Assembly (NCBI RefSeq): GCF_000716715.1
Contig: NZ_JNYJ01000003.1
Coordinates: 124,001 to 188,000 of the forward strand
Length of the DNA stretch: 64,000 nucleotides
Reading direction: 5' to 3'
Origin: Dactylosporangium aurantiacum
Lineage (GTDB): Bacteria; Actinomycetota; Actinomycetes; Mycobacteriales; Micromonosporaceae
The position numbers were made by a program, and so were the translations under genes. Below the pieces are notes generated by a model, which saw nothing but the letters and a program-made list of their open reading frames with translations, was not told the DNA's origin and did no database searches. This document shows, piece after piece, positions 51,538-59,415 of the stretch. The first letter of the stretch is position 1. The number at the start of each line of letters is the position of its first letter.

Positions 51538-52788
51538 TTAGTAAGCGTCCGGGTCGGCCTGGACCGCGGGTGGCACCGGGTGCCGGTACACCCGGGAGGC
51601 GTTCTCCCAGGTCATCTTGCGCACGTCGGCCTCGGGCAGCCCGCCGATCTCCTCCTCGATGGTGCGCTGGGTGTGCGGCCAGGTCGAGTCGCAGTGCGGG
51701 TAGTCCTGCTCGAGGAAGATGTGGTCGACGCCGATGACGTCGCGCAGCGCGAACGACGACGGGTCCTCCACGGCGCAGAAGTAGAAGTTGCGCAGCAGCA
51801 CCTCGGCGGGGGTGAGCTCGATGCCCTGCCAGGTGCCGTACATCTGGTGGTAGCTGAGCATGTGGTTGAGCCGGTCGACGAGGCCGGGCACCCAGCCGAT
51901 GCCGCCCTCCGACAGCACGATCTTGATGTCGGGGAACCGGACCGGGATGCGGGAGTACAGCCAGTCCACCGCGGAGAACATCGAGTACCCGAAGAACAGC
52001 ACGCCGACGACGTCCGGCGGGGCGTCCGGCGCCGTCGACGGTGACGTGCCGGACGAGCCGATGTGCAGGTTGATGACGGCGCCGGTCTCCTCGCAGGCGC
52101 GCATGATCGGGTCCCAGTGCCCGGTGTGCAGCGACGGCATGCCCAGCAGGTGCGGCGCCTCGGTGAAGGTGACGGCCTTGAAGCCGCGTTCGGCGTTGCG
52201 GTAGATCTCCCGCGCGCCGACCTCGGGGTCCAGGAAGTACGGCAGCTGGCACGGGATCATCCGGTCCGGGTACGCGCCGGACCACGCCTCGATGTTCCAG
52301 TCGTTCCAGGCGCGGGTCGCGGCCAGCGCCAGCTCGGTGTCCTTCGTGGACAGTTGCAGCCGCTGCCCGGCGAAGCCCGGCAGGAACGACGGGAAGCACA
52401 GCGAGGCGTACACGCCGCTGAGGTCCATGTCCTTGATGCGTTCGTGGATGTCCCAGGAGCCGCGGCGCATGTCGTCGAAGCGGCTCGGCTCCATGCTGTA
52501 CTCGTCGACGGGCCGGCCGACGACGGCGTTGAAGCCGACGTTCGGGAACTCCTTGCCGTCGTAGATCCACACGTGGCTGCCGTCCCGCTCGACGACCCGC
52601 GGGGTCTGCTCGGCGAACTTCGCCGGCATCCGGCCGTCGAACGCGTCGGGCGGCTCGACGATGTGGTCGTCGACGGAGATGAACGTGTACTTGCGCGGCT
52701 GCCGGGGCGGGTCCGGCAGGAACGTCACCTTCGACCGGTCGGCGACGGTGAACGCCGTGTTCTGCAGCAGCTCGTCGATCGATGCCAT
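51538..52788 (-). CDS. Amidohydrolase-2 family metal-dependent hydrolase/decarboxylase
   Basis: 416 residues from ATG 52788. ACMSD/LigW-type TIM barrel: YTFISVDDHIVEPPDAFDG (a D-x-H metal site variant), VINLHIGSSG, DIKIVLSEGGIGWVPGLVDR, DHIFLEQDYPHCDSTWPHTQ and RKMTWENASRVYRHP at the end. This group includes non-oxidative decarboxylases of aromatic and muconate-type acids, but many act on unknown substrates. Encoded 12 bp downstream of the class II aldolase, so both likely act in one catabolic route. Confidence 0.92.
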   Translation of the reverse strand: MASIDELLQNTAFTVADRSKVTFLPDPPRQPRKYTFISVDDHIVEPPDAFDGRMPAKFAEQTPRVVERDGSHVWIYDGKEFPNVGFNAVVGRPVDEYSMEPSRFDDMRRGSWDIHERIKDMDLSGVYASLCFPSFLPGFAGQRLQLSTKDTELALAATRAWNDWNIEAWSGAYPDRMIPCQLPYFLDPEVGAREIYRNAERGFKAVTFTEAPHLLGMPSLHTGHWDPIMRACEETGAVINLHIGSSGTSPSTAPDAPPDVVGVLFFGYSMFSAVDWLYSRIPVRFPDIKIVLSEGGIGWVPGLVDRLNHMLSYHQMYGTWQGIELTPAEVLLRNFYFCAVEDPSSFALRDVIGVDHIFLEQDYPHCDSTWPHTQRTIEEEIGGLPEADVRKMTWENASRVYRHPVPPAVQADPDAY

Positions 52789-52800
52789 TGGCGGTGCCCT

Positions 52801-53619
52801 TCAGTCGAGTACGTCGGGTTCGCGGCGCAGCAGGGAGCGCACGGCGCCGGCCCAGAACACGTCGGTGCCGCGCTCCAGCAGCGACTTCTTCATCCCGTGC
52901 CGCAGCCCGGGAGCGATCTGCAGCGGGTCACGGCCCAGCAGCATCACGTCGTAGGCGAGGCGGCAGGCCCGGTCGATGCTCGCCGAGCGGTAGGTCGCCT
53001 CCTGGATCGTCGGGGCGGTGACGATGATGCCGTGGCTGGCGAGGATGACCACGGAGCTGTCGCCGATGCGGCGGGCCAGGTCGGCGCCGAGCGCGGCGTC
53101 GTCGACCTCGCCGGTGTACTCGTGCACGAGGGCGAGGTCACCGTCGTACATGCACCCGGTCTGGTGCACGATCTGCGGCAGCACACCGATCGCGGCGAGC
53201 ACGGTCACGTAGTAGGGATGGTTGTGCACGACGACCCGGGCGTCGGGGCGCACGCGGTGCAGCTCGGTGTGGATGTGGATGGCCGGGGTGACGTCCCACC
53301 GGCCCTCCAGGACGGTGCCGTCCCGGTCGACCACGCACAGGTCCGACGCCGCGATCTCCTCCCACCACAGGCCCCACGGGTTGACCCACATGGCGCCGTC
53401 GGGGCCGTCGGCAGGGCCGTCGCTTCTGACCATGGTGATGTGCCCGGCGATGTTCTCGCTGAAGCCGCTGTGCCCGAGGATGCGGAACGCACAGGCCAGG
53501 GCCTGCCGTTCGGTGAGGTCGACCCCGATCGGCGGGCTGATCCGCGGCGACCAGGTGGCGGTCCCGCCGTCGCGCAGGGGCGCGTCCGTCGAGCCGGGCG
53601 GCGCTGTCGTGAGTGTCAC
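52801..53619 (-). CDS. Class II aldolase/adducin family protein
   Basis: 272 residues from GTG 53619. Motifs: ALACAFRILGHSGFSENIAG HITMV (SENIAGHI region), DLCVVDRDGTVLEG, and the zinc-binding HNHPYYVTVLA preceded by IHIHTELH, plus SHGIIVTAPTIQEA. Family members cleave or decarboxylate hydroxy-keto acids or sugar phosphates; this subgroup occurs next to ACMSD-like amidohydrolases. First gene of the operon aldolase-amidohydrolase-GntR. Inverted repeats lie 13-64 bp upstream of the start. Confidence 0.92.
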   Translation of the reverse strand: MTLTTAPPGSTDAPLRDGGTATWSPRISPPIGVDLTERQALACAFRILGHSGFSENIAGHITMVRSDGPADGPDGAMWVNPWGLWWEEIAASDLCVVDRDGTVLEGRWDVTPAIHIHTELHRVRPDARVVVHNHPYYVTVLAAIGVLPQIVHQTGCMYDGDLALVHEYTGEVDDAALGADLARRIGDSSVVILASHGIIVTAPTIQEATYRSASIDRACRLAYDVMLLGRDPLQIAPGLRHGMKKSLLERGTDVFWAGAVRSLLRREPDVLD

Positions 53620-53631
53620 GGCTCACCTCCA

Positions 53632-53683
53632 AATCTTTTAGAAGATTAAGCGCGCCGGCACCACCAAATCAAGCAATCGCTTG
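53632..53683. promoter_or_regulatory. Two inverted repeats upstream of the aldolase operon
   Basis: AATCTT-TTAG-AAGATT (53632-53647) and CAAGC-AATC-GCTTG (53670-53683) are AT-rich inverted repeats in the promoter region between the aldolase operon and the divergent secreted protein. The first fits a GntR/FadR-type site close to the aldolase start; the second may bind another regulator. Confidence 0.65.
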
Positions 53684-53817
53684 GTTGTTTTTGCGCGACC
53701 CGGGCCGGGCGGGAGGTCGGCACTGTCGGCATCGCGTCGCAGCGGAGCCACTCAATCGATGGGCGTGATTGTCTTCGGGGGTCATGTCCGCTCCTTTCCG
53801 CCAGAAGGGGGGCCCAC

Positions 53818-54873
53818 GTGCGCAGACTCCTCCGCGTACTGGTCGCCGCGTTGCTCGTCACGGTCGCCGGCGTCGCCGCGACCGGTTCGCCCGCCGCCGC
53901 TGCGCTGCCCGACGCCCACGGGTTCGTGCTGTGGAACGGTGCCGCCACCGTCCCGTCCGGGACCTGGCCCGCCGCGACCTCGGTCGCCGCCGGCCCGGCC
54001 GGCGTCTACACGATCAAGTTCCCCGGTCAGGCCGCCAAGGGCGGCGTCGTCCACGTGACCGCCGTCAACTCGGGGCCGCGCTTCTGCCAGGCGGTCAAGT
54101 GGGGTCCGTCCGGGCTGGACGAGATCGCCGTCGTGCTGTGCTCGCAGCCCGGCGGCGCGCTCGTGCCGACCGCGTTCAGCGCCGTGTTCGAGGCGAGCTC
54201 CGGCCCGTCCGGCCCGATCAACGGCGAGTTCGGCTACGTCGACTTCGACGACTCGACCGGCACGATGGTCGACCAGTACAACTCCGTCGGCGCGCTCAAC
54301 GGCGTCACCCCGCTCGGCGGCGGCCTGTACGAGGTGAAGCTGCCCGGCCTGAGCACCGCCGGCGCGATCGACGGCGGCCTGCAGGTGACCGCGGTCAACG
54401 GCACGCCCGCCCGCTGCAAGGTGCGCAACTGGACCTCCGGCCCGGGCGGCCAGGTCGCCTACGTCGCCTGCTTCACCTCGACCGGCGCGCCGTTCAAGAC
54501 CCGGTTCACCCTGACGTACCAGTACAACCAGTCGCTGTGGGGCGCCGGGTGGCCGCCGAAGTACTTCGGGTACCTGTGGCTCCGCCCGCCGGTGGGGCCG
54601 CCGACCACCAACTTCAACTCGCAGCTCGGCTTCGGCGCGAACACCCTCCTGGGCGTGGGCACGGGTCTGTCGCTCGTCACGTTCCCGCGGCTGGCCGTGC
54701 TGCCCGACAACATCCAGGTGACCGCGGCCGGCGGCACGTCGGCCTTCTGCAACCTGCTCGCGCCGTGGGCGCACACCCCGACCGACATCATCGTGCGCGA
54801 CGTCGCCTGCTACGACAGCGGCGGCGCCCGGGTGGACACCGGCTTCCTGATCAGCGCCAACTCCGCGAACTGA
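53818..54873 (+). CDS. Secreted protein with three internal repeats
   Basis: 351 residues from GTG 53818. The signal peptide is RRLLRVLVAALLVTVAGVAATGSPAAAA, cited in parts (basic RRLLR, hydrophobic core, ASPAAAA-like cleavage). The mature protein has three ~100-residue beta-rich repeats ending in similar steps: VHVTAVNSGPRFCQAVKW, LQVTAVNGTPARCKVRNW and IQVTAAGGTSAFCNLLAPW, each followed by an A-x-V-x-C strand. That gives paired cysteines in every repeat, likely disulfides. Exported, function unknown. Confidence 0.85.
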   Translation: MRRLLRVLVAALLVTVAGVAATGSPAAAALPDAHGFVLWNGAATVPSGTWPAATSVAAGPAGVYTIKFPGQAAKGGVVHVTAVNSGPRFCQAVKWGPSGLDEIAVVLCSQPGGALVPTAFSAVFEASSGPSGPINGEFGYVDFDDSTGTMVDQYNSVGALNGVTPLGGGLYEVKLPGLSTAGAIDGGLQVTAVNGTPARCKVRNWTSGPGGQVAYVACFTSTGAPFKTRFTLTYQYNQSLWGAGWPPKYFGYLWLRPPVGPPTTNFNSQLGFGANTLLGVGTGLSLVTFPRLAVLPDNIQVTAAGGTSAFCNLLAPWAHTPTDIIVRDVACYDSGGARVDTGFLISANSAN

Positions 54874-54896
54874 CCGTCCGCCGGTTCACCCCGCCG

Positions 54897-55154
54897 TCAC
54901 GCCGGCGGCGGGGTGAACCGGTAGACCGCGAAGACGAAGTCGGGGCACACGATCTGGCAGGCGGTGCAGCCGGTGCAGCCGTCGTGCAGCTCCGGGTACC
55001 GGTAGCCCTGCTCGTTGACCGTCGCCGACATGCTCAGCACGTCGGGCGGGCAGGCGGCAAGGCACAGCTCGCAGCCCTTGCAACGCTCCGTGTCGATGAC
55101 CAACGTGCCGCGGCTCATGCTTCGCGGCCCCTCGCCGCGCGGCGACCCGCTCAT
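54897..55154 (-). CDS. Ferredoxin with two 4Fe-4S clusters (KorD-like)
   Basis: 85 residues; ATG 55154 overlaps the GntR stop by 4 bp (ATGA); ATG 55118 is an alternative start. Two cluster motifs: CKGCELCLAACP and CTGCTACQIVCP, the classical 2[4Fe-4S] arrangement. The last gene of the 2-oxoacid:ferredoxin oxidoreductase operon, so it is the expected electron acceptor or fourth subunit of that enzyme. Confidence 0.93.
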   Translation of the reverse strand: MSGSPRGEGPRSMSRGTLVIDTERCKGCELCLAACPPDVLSMSATVNEQGYRYPELHDGCTGCTACQIVCPDFVFAVYRFTPPPA

Positions 55155-55861
55155 GCCCGCGCTCCCTTCAGGACGGCCGCCGCGTCCGTCCACTCGGCAC
55201 TGTCCTCATCGGAGGGTGGGAAGACCCCACGGCGGCGCAGCGCGGCGACGGCGTTGTCCGCGGTGAGGCGCAGGTGGGCCAGGGCGGCCGCGCCGGCGGC
55301 CTCGACGTCGCCGTCGCGGATGGCGGCGTACTCGGCGTGCAGCGCGGCCCGCTCGGCGGGCAGCGCGTCGTCGATGGAGAAGCGGGCCGCGGCCGGGACC
55401 AGGCCGCTGAACGTGCGCAGCAGCGCCCGCAGGTGGCTGCGCGCCCCGGCGACGTTGACGACCCGGCGGAACTCGCGGGCGATGGACTCGAACTCGGCCG
55501 GGTCGTCGCAGCCGGCGAGCCGCTCGTCGAGCTTCTCCAGGGCCTCCAGGACCGCCGGGTCGCGGCGGGCCGCGACGCGGCGGTTGGTGAGCGCGCTGAG
55601 CATGCCGTACAGCTCGAACGCCTCCCGCACGGTGGCGTCGTCGAACTCGCCGACGAACGCCCGCCGGTAGTGGGCGCGCTCCACCAGGCCGTCGCGTTCG
55701 AGCTGGATGAGGCCCTCGCGCACCGGCACCCGGCTGACCCCGAGCGTCTCGGCGATCTCGTCGAGGTCCAGGCGCTGGCCGCTGCGCAGCTCGCCGGCGA
55801 ACAGCAGGTCCAGCACGTGCGCGGCGACCGCCTCGCTGGTGTTGGCGCGCTGCAGCTTCAC
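55151..55861 (-). CDS. GntR/FadR-family regulator inside the oxidoreductase operon
   Basis: 236 residues; GTG 55861 overlaps the beta-subunit stop by 4 bp (GTGA). GntR winged helix (AVAAHVLDLLFAGELRSGQRL, then IAETLGVSRVPVREGLIQLE, then RDGLVERAHYRRAFVGEFDD). FCD domain: REAFELYGMLSALTNRRVAA, FRRVVNVAGARSHLRALLRT, HAEYAAIRDGDVEAAGAAAL. Its placement between catalytic and ferredoxin genes, with overlaps on both sides, means it is made together with the enzyme. The 24-bp imperfect palindrome at 58253-58276 is its likely operator. Confidence 0.92.
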   Translation of the reverse strand: MKLQRANTSEAVAAHVLDLLFAGELRSGQRLDLDEIAETLGVSRVPVREGLIQLERDGLVERAHYRRAFVGEFDDATVREAFELYGMLSALTNRRVAARRDPAVLEALEKLDERLAGCDDPAEFESIAREFRRVVNVAGARSHLRALLRTFSGLVPAAARFSIDDALPAERAALHAEYAAIRDGDVEAAGAAALAHLRLTADNAVAALRRRGVFPPSDEDSAEWTDAAAVLKGARA

Positions 55862-56628
55862 CGGGTCACCAGCTCGCCGATGCCGTACGTCTGCTCCATC
55901 GTGCCCTGCTGGTAGGCCGGGCCCTCGGCGGTCGGGACGAACCAGCCGGTGGGGCACATGGTGAGGATCTCCACCAGGCTGAAGCCGGCGCCGTCCAGCT
56001 GCGCCTGGAACGCCTTGCGCAGCATCCGCTTGGCCTGCAGCACGCCGGCGGCGGTGGACACGGCGCCGCGCGCCACGTAGGCGGTGCCGCGCAGCGACGC
56101 GACGAGGTCGGCGACCGGGATCGGGTAGCCGTGCGCCTCGGGGTCGCGGCCGTCGATGCTGGTCTTGGTGCGCTGGCCGAGCACGGTGGTGGCGGTCTGC
56201 TGGCCGCCGGTGTCGCCGAAGACCCCGTTGTTGAGCATCACGCAGGTGATGTTCTCACCGCGGGCGGCGGCGTGCAGCACCTCCTGCAGGCCCTCGTTGG
56301 CCATGTCGCCGTCGCCCTGCAGGGTGAACACGGCGACCCCTGGGCGGACCCGCTTGATGCCGGTGGCGCAGGCGGGCGCCCGGCCGTGCAGGCACTGCAG
56401 CACGTCGACGTCCATGATGCGCACGAAGCTGCCGTAGCAGCCGTGCCCGACGACGCCGATGCTGCGCTGCACAATGTCCAGCTCCTGCAGCACCTCCAGC
56501 AGGATGCGCAGGGCGACCGGCTCACCGCAGCCGGGGCACAGCGAGTGCTCGCCGAGCAGCAGGCTGGGCTTGAAGTCGGCGACCTGCTTCGCGGGGACGA
56601 CCGGCGGGCCGGACGTGTCGATGATCAT
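55858..56628 (-). CDS. korB: 2-oxoacid:ferredoxin oxidoreductase, beta (TPP-binding) subunit
   Basis: 256 residues; ATG 56628 overlaps the alpha-subunit stop by 4 bp. TPP/iron-sulfur features: HSLCPGCGEPVALRILLEVL, VGHGCYGSFVRI (cysteines likely bind a cluster), the TPP-Mg motif LQGDGDMANEGLQEVLHAAA and VMLNNGVFGDTGGQQTATT. Together with KorA and KorC it should cleave a 2-oxoacid oxidatively to an acyl-CoA with ferredoxin as acceptor. The actual oxoacid is not determined by the sequence. The symbol denotes family similarity. Confidence 0.92.
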   Translation of the reverse strand: MIIDTSGPPVVPAKQVADFKPSLLLGEHSLCPGCGEPVALRILLEVLQELDIVQRSIGVVGHGCYGSFVRIMDVDVLQCLHGRAPACATGIKRVRPGVAVFTLQGDGDMANEGLQEVLHAAARGENITCVMLNNGVFGDTGGQQTATTVLGQRTKTSIDGRDPEAHGYPIPVADLVASLRGTAYVARGAVSTAAGVLQAKRMLRKAFQAQLDGAGFSLVEILTMCPTGWFVPTAEGPAYQQGTMEQTYGIGELVTR

Positions 56629-57686
56629 GTCGCACCTAGGATTCGCTCGCGGATCACGGGGGCGTCGAGCAGCGGGCCGTAGGACAGGCCGGACTCGGCG
56701 ATGCTGACCCCGCCGACGAACCGGACGGCGTCGCGGTCGGCGGCGTGGATGCGCACGTCGTCGAGCATCTGCCCGGCGTTGAGCTCGAACACCAGGACGT
56801 TGCGGGCGCCGGTGGTGGCCCGGCGCAGTGCCGCGCCGGGGAACGGCCACAGCGTGACGGGGCGGAACCAGCCGATGCGGTGCCCCTCGGCGCGCAGCCC
56901 TTCCACGACGTGCTCGACGAACTTCGCCGCGGTGCCGAACGCGACCACGACGGTCTCGGCGTCGTCCACCATGGACTCCTCGTGGCGCTGCTCGAGCGCG
57001 GCGATCCGGTCGAACTTGTCGGCGATGGCGCGCCAGTGCCCGTCGGGGCCGGGGCCGGGGTCGTTCGCCTTGCCCATGGCCCAGGTCCAGATCTGGCGGC
57101 TGCGGCCGGTGCCGCCACCGGTGCCGTCCAGCGCCCAGTTCTTCTCCGGCAGCGGGCCGAAGTCCAGCGGCTGGACGTCGACCCCGACGCGGGTCTGCGC
57201 GAGCAGCGGGTCGCCGTACAGCATCACCGGCGCACGGTGCTTGTCGGCGAGGTGGAACAGCAGCTGGGTGTGCTCGACCGCCTCCGGGATGTCCTTCGGG
57301 GCGAGGGTGATGGTGCGGTAGTCGCCCCACCCGCCGCCGCGGGTGGCCTGGAAGTAGTCCTGCTGGTTGCGGGCCAGGTTGAACACCACGAACGGGGTCT
57401 CGTTGAGCGCGGCCTCGGCGATCGCCTCCTGCATGAGCGCGATGCCCTGCCCGCACGAGCCGGTCGCCGCGCGTGCCCCGGCGGCGGCGGCGCCGAGGGT
57501 CATGTTGACGCCCTCGATCTCGCTCTCGGCGTTGAGGCACACCCCGCCGGCCGCCGGCAGCCGCCGGGACATCTCCTCCAGCAGGCCGGTGAACGGTGAC
57601 ATCGGGTAGCCGGTGAAGAACCGGCACCCGGCGGCGATCGCGGCCTCGGCCATGGCGGCGCCGCCCTCCAGCAGCTGCAGCGTCAT
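56625..57686 (-). CDS. korA: 2-oxoacid:ferredoxin oxidoreductase, alpha (pyrimidine-binding) subunit
   Basis: 353 residues; ATG 57686 overlaps the gamma-subunit stop by 4 bp. LLEGGAAMAEAAIAAGCRFF, GYPMSPFTGLLEEMSRRL, ESEIEGVNMTLGAAAAGARA and ATGSCGQGIALMQEAIAEAA are the POR_N pyrimidine-binding features. The C-terminal part (ETVVVAFGTAAKFVEHVVEG to VLVFELNAGQMLDDVRIHA) is the CoA-side domain. It has a GYPMSP loop as in 2-oxoglutarate/branched-chain or aryl-pyruvate enzymes. Shorter than fused KorA because the gamma domain is separate. Confidence 0.92.
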   Translation of the reverse strand: MTLQLLEGGAAMAEAAIAAGCRFFTGYPMSPFTGLLEEMSRRLPAAGGVCLNAESEIEGVNMTLGAAAAGARAATGSCGQGIALMQEAIAEAALNETPFVVFNLARNQQDYFQATRGGGWGDYRTITLAPKDIPEAVEHTQLLFHLADKHRAPVMLYGDPLLAQTRVGVDVQPLDFGPLPEKNWALDGTGGGTGRSRQIWTWAMGKANDPGPGPDGHWRAIADKFDRIAALEQRHEESMVDDAETVVVAFGTAAKFVEHVVEGLRAEGHRIGWFRPVTLWPFPGAALRRATTGARNVLVFELNAGQMLDDVRIHAADRDAVRFVGGVSIAESGLSYGPLLDAPVIRERILGAT

Positions 57687-58234
57687 GCGGCCACCCCCGC
57701 CACCGCCGCGGCGCCGGCCTCGATGGCCCGGGCGTTCGCGGGCGCGTGCTGGCGCCGGTACGGCGGCAGCAGCTCCTCCATCGCCGCGGTCAGCGACGCC
57801 GGCTCGACCATCGCCGTCAGGGCGTTGTAGGCACCGAGCAGCACGAACCCGGACGCCTGCGGCGCCTCGACCGCCTTGGCGGTGCCCATCGCGTCGACCT
57901 CGAAGACGCGCAGGTCGGCGCGGAAGCCGTCGGGGTCGACGAGCGGGGTGTTGGCCACGACGATGCCGCCGGTGCGCACCCGGTCCTGCACGCCCTCGGC
58001 GAAGCGGTGGTGGGCGAAGATCGCCGACCAGGCCGACGGCAGGATCGGCAGGGCCCGCAGCGGCGCGTCGCCGACGACGACGCCGGCCTTGGACGGTCCG
58101 CCGCGCATCTCGCCGCCGTAGTCCGCGGCGAGCATCGCGTAGCGGCCCTCCCGGGTGGCGGCGAGGGCGAGGGTCTTGGCGAGGAGCTGGATGCCCTGCC
58201 CGCCGACCCCGGTGACGATGAGCTCCCGCTCCAT
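57683..58234 (-). CDS. korC: 2-oxoacid:ferredoxin oxidoreductase, gamma subunit
   Basis: 183 residues from ATG 58234 (GGGAGG ribosome site). Gamma-subunit signature: ELIVTGVGGQGIQLLAKTLA, then YAMLAADYGGEMRGGPSKAG, then GIVVANTPLVDPDGF and FVLLGAYNALTAMVEP. First gene of the operon C-A-B-GntR-ferredoxin, each joined by a 4-bp overlap, which gives equal amounts of subunits. Divergent from the alcohol dehydrogenase, with a 77-bp shared regulatory region. Confidence 0.92.
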   Translation of the reverse strand: MERELIVTGVGGQGIQLLAKTLALAATREGRYAMLAADYGGEMRGGPSKAGVVVGDAPLRALPILPSAWSAIFAHHRFAEGVQDRVRTGGIVVANTPLVDPDGFRADLRVFEVDAMGTAKAVEAPQASGFVLLGAYNALTAMVEPASLTAAMEELLPPYRRQHAPANARAIEAGAAAVAGVAA

Positions 58235-58252
58235 CCGTGCCTCCCTTGACGA

Positions 58253-58276
58253 GATTTGAATATTGAATACAAAATC
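58253..58276. promoter_or_regulatory. 24-bp imperfect palindrome between divergent catabolic operons
   Basis: The stretch is GATTT-(14 bp)-AAATC with further symmetric ATT/AAT steps inside, very AT-rich (TTGAATATTGAATACAAAAT). It lies 18 bp upstream of korC and 35 bp upstream of the alcohol dehydrogenase gene. One GntR/FadR dimer here could control both directions. Confidence 0.7.
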
Positions 58277-58311
58277 TGATCGCACCGTCAAGCGGTCGAG
58301 GAGAGCAGCAG

Positions 58312-59415
58312 ATGCGGGCTTTGGTACTGCGTGGCTTCGGCGACGCCACCGTCGAGGAGGTCCCGGACCCGGTCCCCGGGCCGGACGAGGTCGTCGTCGA
58401 CGTCGCCTGCGTCCAGCCGAGCGTCACGGAGTGCATGCTGATCGCCGGCGACCCGGTCGCCATGCACGACGTGCTCGCCGCCCGGCTCGCGGCCGGCCCG
58501 ACCCGCTTCGGCGGCCACGAGTTCGCCGGCGTCGTCAACGGTCCCGGACCGTTCCCGCCGGGGACCCGGGTGACGGCCGTGGAGACCGCGGCCTGCCGGG
58601 CGTGCGCCGCCTGCCGGCGGGACCGGCCCGACGCCTGCCCGTCCCCGGCGGTCCTCGGCTTCACCCGGCCCGGCGCGTTCGCCGAGAAGGTCGCCGTGCC
58701 CGCCACGTCGCTCGTCGCGGTGCCGGACGGGGTCACCGCGTCGCAGGCCGCCGCCGTGCAACCCCTCGCCGGGGCGCTGCACGGGCACGCGATCGCCGAG
58801 GTCCGGCCCGGCGACAGCGTCCTGATCCTCGGCGCCGGCGTCATGGGCGTGCTGCACACGCAGGTCGCCCGGCACGGGGGCGCCGGCCAGATCATCGTCA
58901 CCGGCCGCAGCCCCGCCAAGCGGCGCCTGGCCCTCGAGGCGGGCGCCGACCTGGTCCTCGACGCGGCCGACGACGTGCTCCCCGCGGTCCTCGACGCGAC
59001 CGGCGGCATCGGCGCCGACGTGGTGTTCGAGACCGCCGGCGGCACCCCGGGCGCGGGCCTGGCCGGCACGTCCACGCTGGAGCTCGCCGCCCGCTGCGTG
59101 CGCCGGGGCGGGCGGATCGTCATGGTCGCGGTCCTGCCCCGGCGGGCGACCGCGCCGCTGGGCCTGCTCCGGGAGCGGGCGGTGGCGCTGCTGCACCCGC
59201 GCTCCGGCGCGGGCGGCTACTCCCCCGGCGGTGGCGCCTTCGAGCAGGCGCTGCGGCTCATCCGCCGCGGCGACGTGGACGTCGACCGCCTCGTCACCCA
59301 CCGCCTCGACGGCGTGGACGCGCTGCCGAAGGCCCTGGACATCACCCGCGACAAGGCCGCCCACGGCGCGGCCGGCCCGGCCCAGGTCACCGTCGGCCCG
59401 TGGGGATGGTCATGA
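58312..59415 (+). CDS. Zinc-dependent medium-chain alcohol dehydrogenase
   Basis: 367 residues from ATG 58312 (GAGGAG upstream). GroES-like domain: VQPSVTECMLIAGD, FGGHEFAGVV (catalytic zinc His-Glu) and the structural zinc loop CRACAACRRDRPDAC. Rossmann NAD(P) loop VLILGAGVMGVLHTQVARHG, then VFETAGG. All expected zinc ligands of the structural site are present. It oxidises or reduces an alcohol/aldehyde intermediate of the pathway. Its stop overlaps the acyl-CoA synthetase start by 4 bp. Confidence 0.93.
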   Translation: MRALVLRGFGDATVEEVPDPVPGPDEVVVDVACVQPSVTECMLIAGDPVAMHDVLAARLAAGPTRFGGHEFAGVVNGPGPFPPGTRVTAVETAACRACAACRRDRPDACPSPAVLGFTRPGAFAEKVAVPATSLVAVPDGVTASQAAAVQPLAGALHGHAIAEVRPGDSVLILGAGVMGVLHTQVARHGGAGQIIVTGRSPAKRRLALEAGADLVLDAADDVLPAVLDATGGIGADVVFETAGGTPGAGLAGTSTLELAARCVRRGGRIVMVAVLPRRATAPLGLLRERAVALLHPRSGAGGYSPGGGAFEQALRLIRRGDVDVDRLVTHRLDGVDALPKALDITRDKAAHGAAGPAQVTVGPWGWS

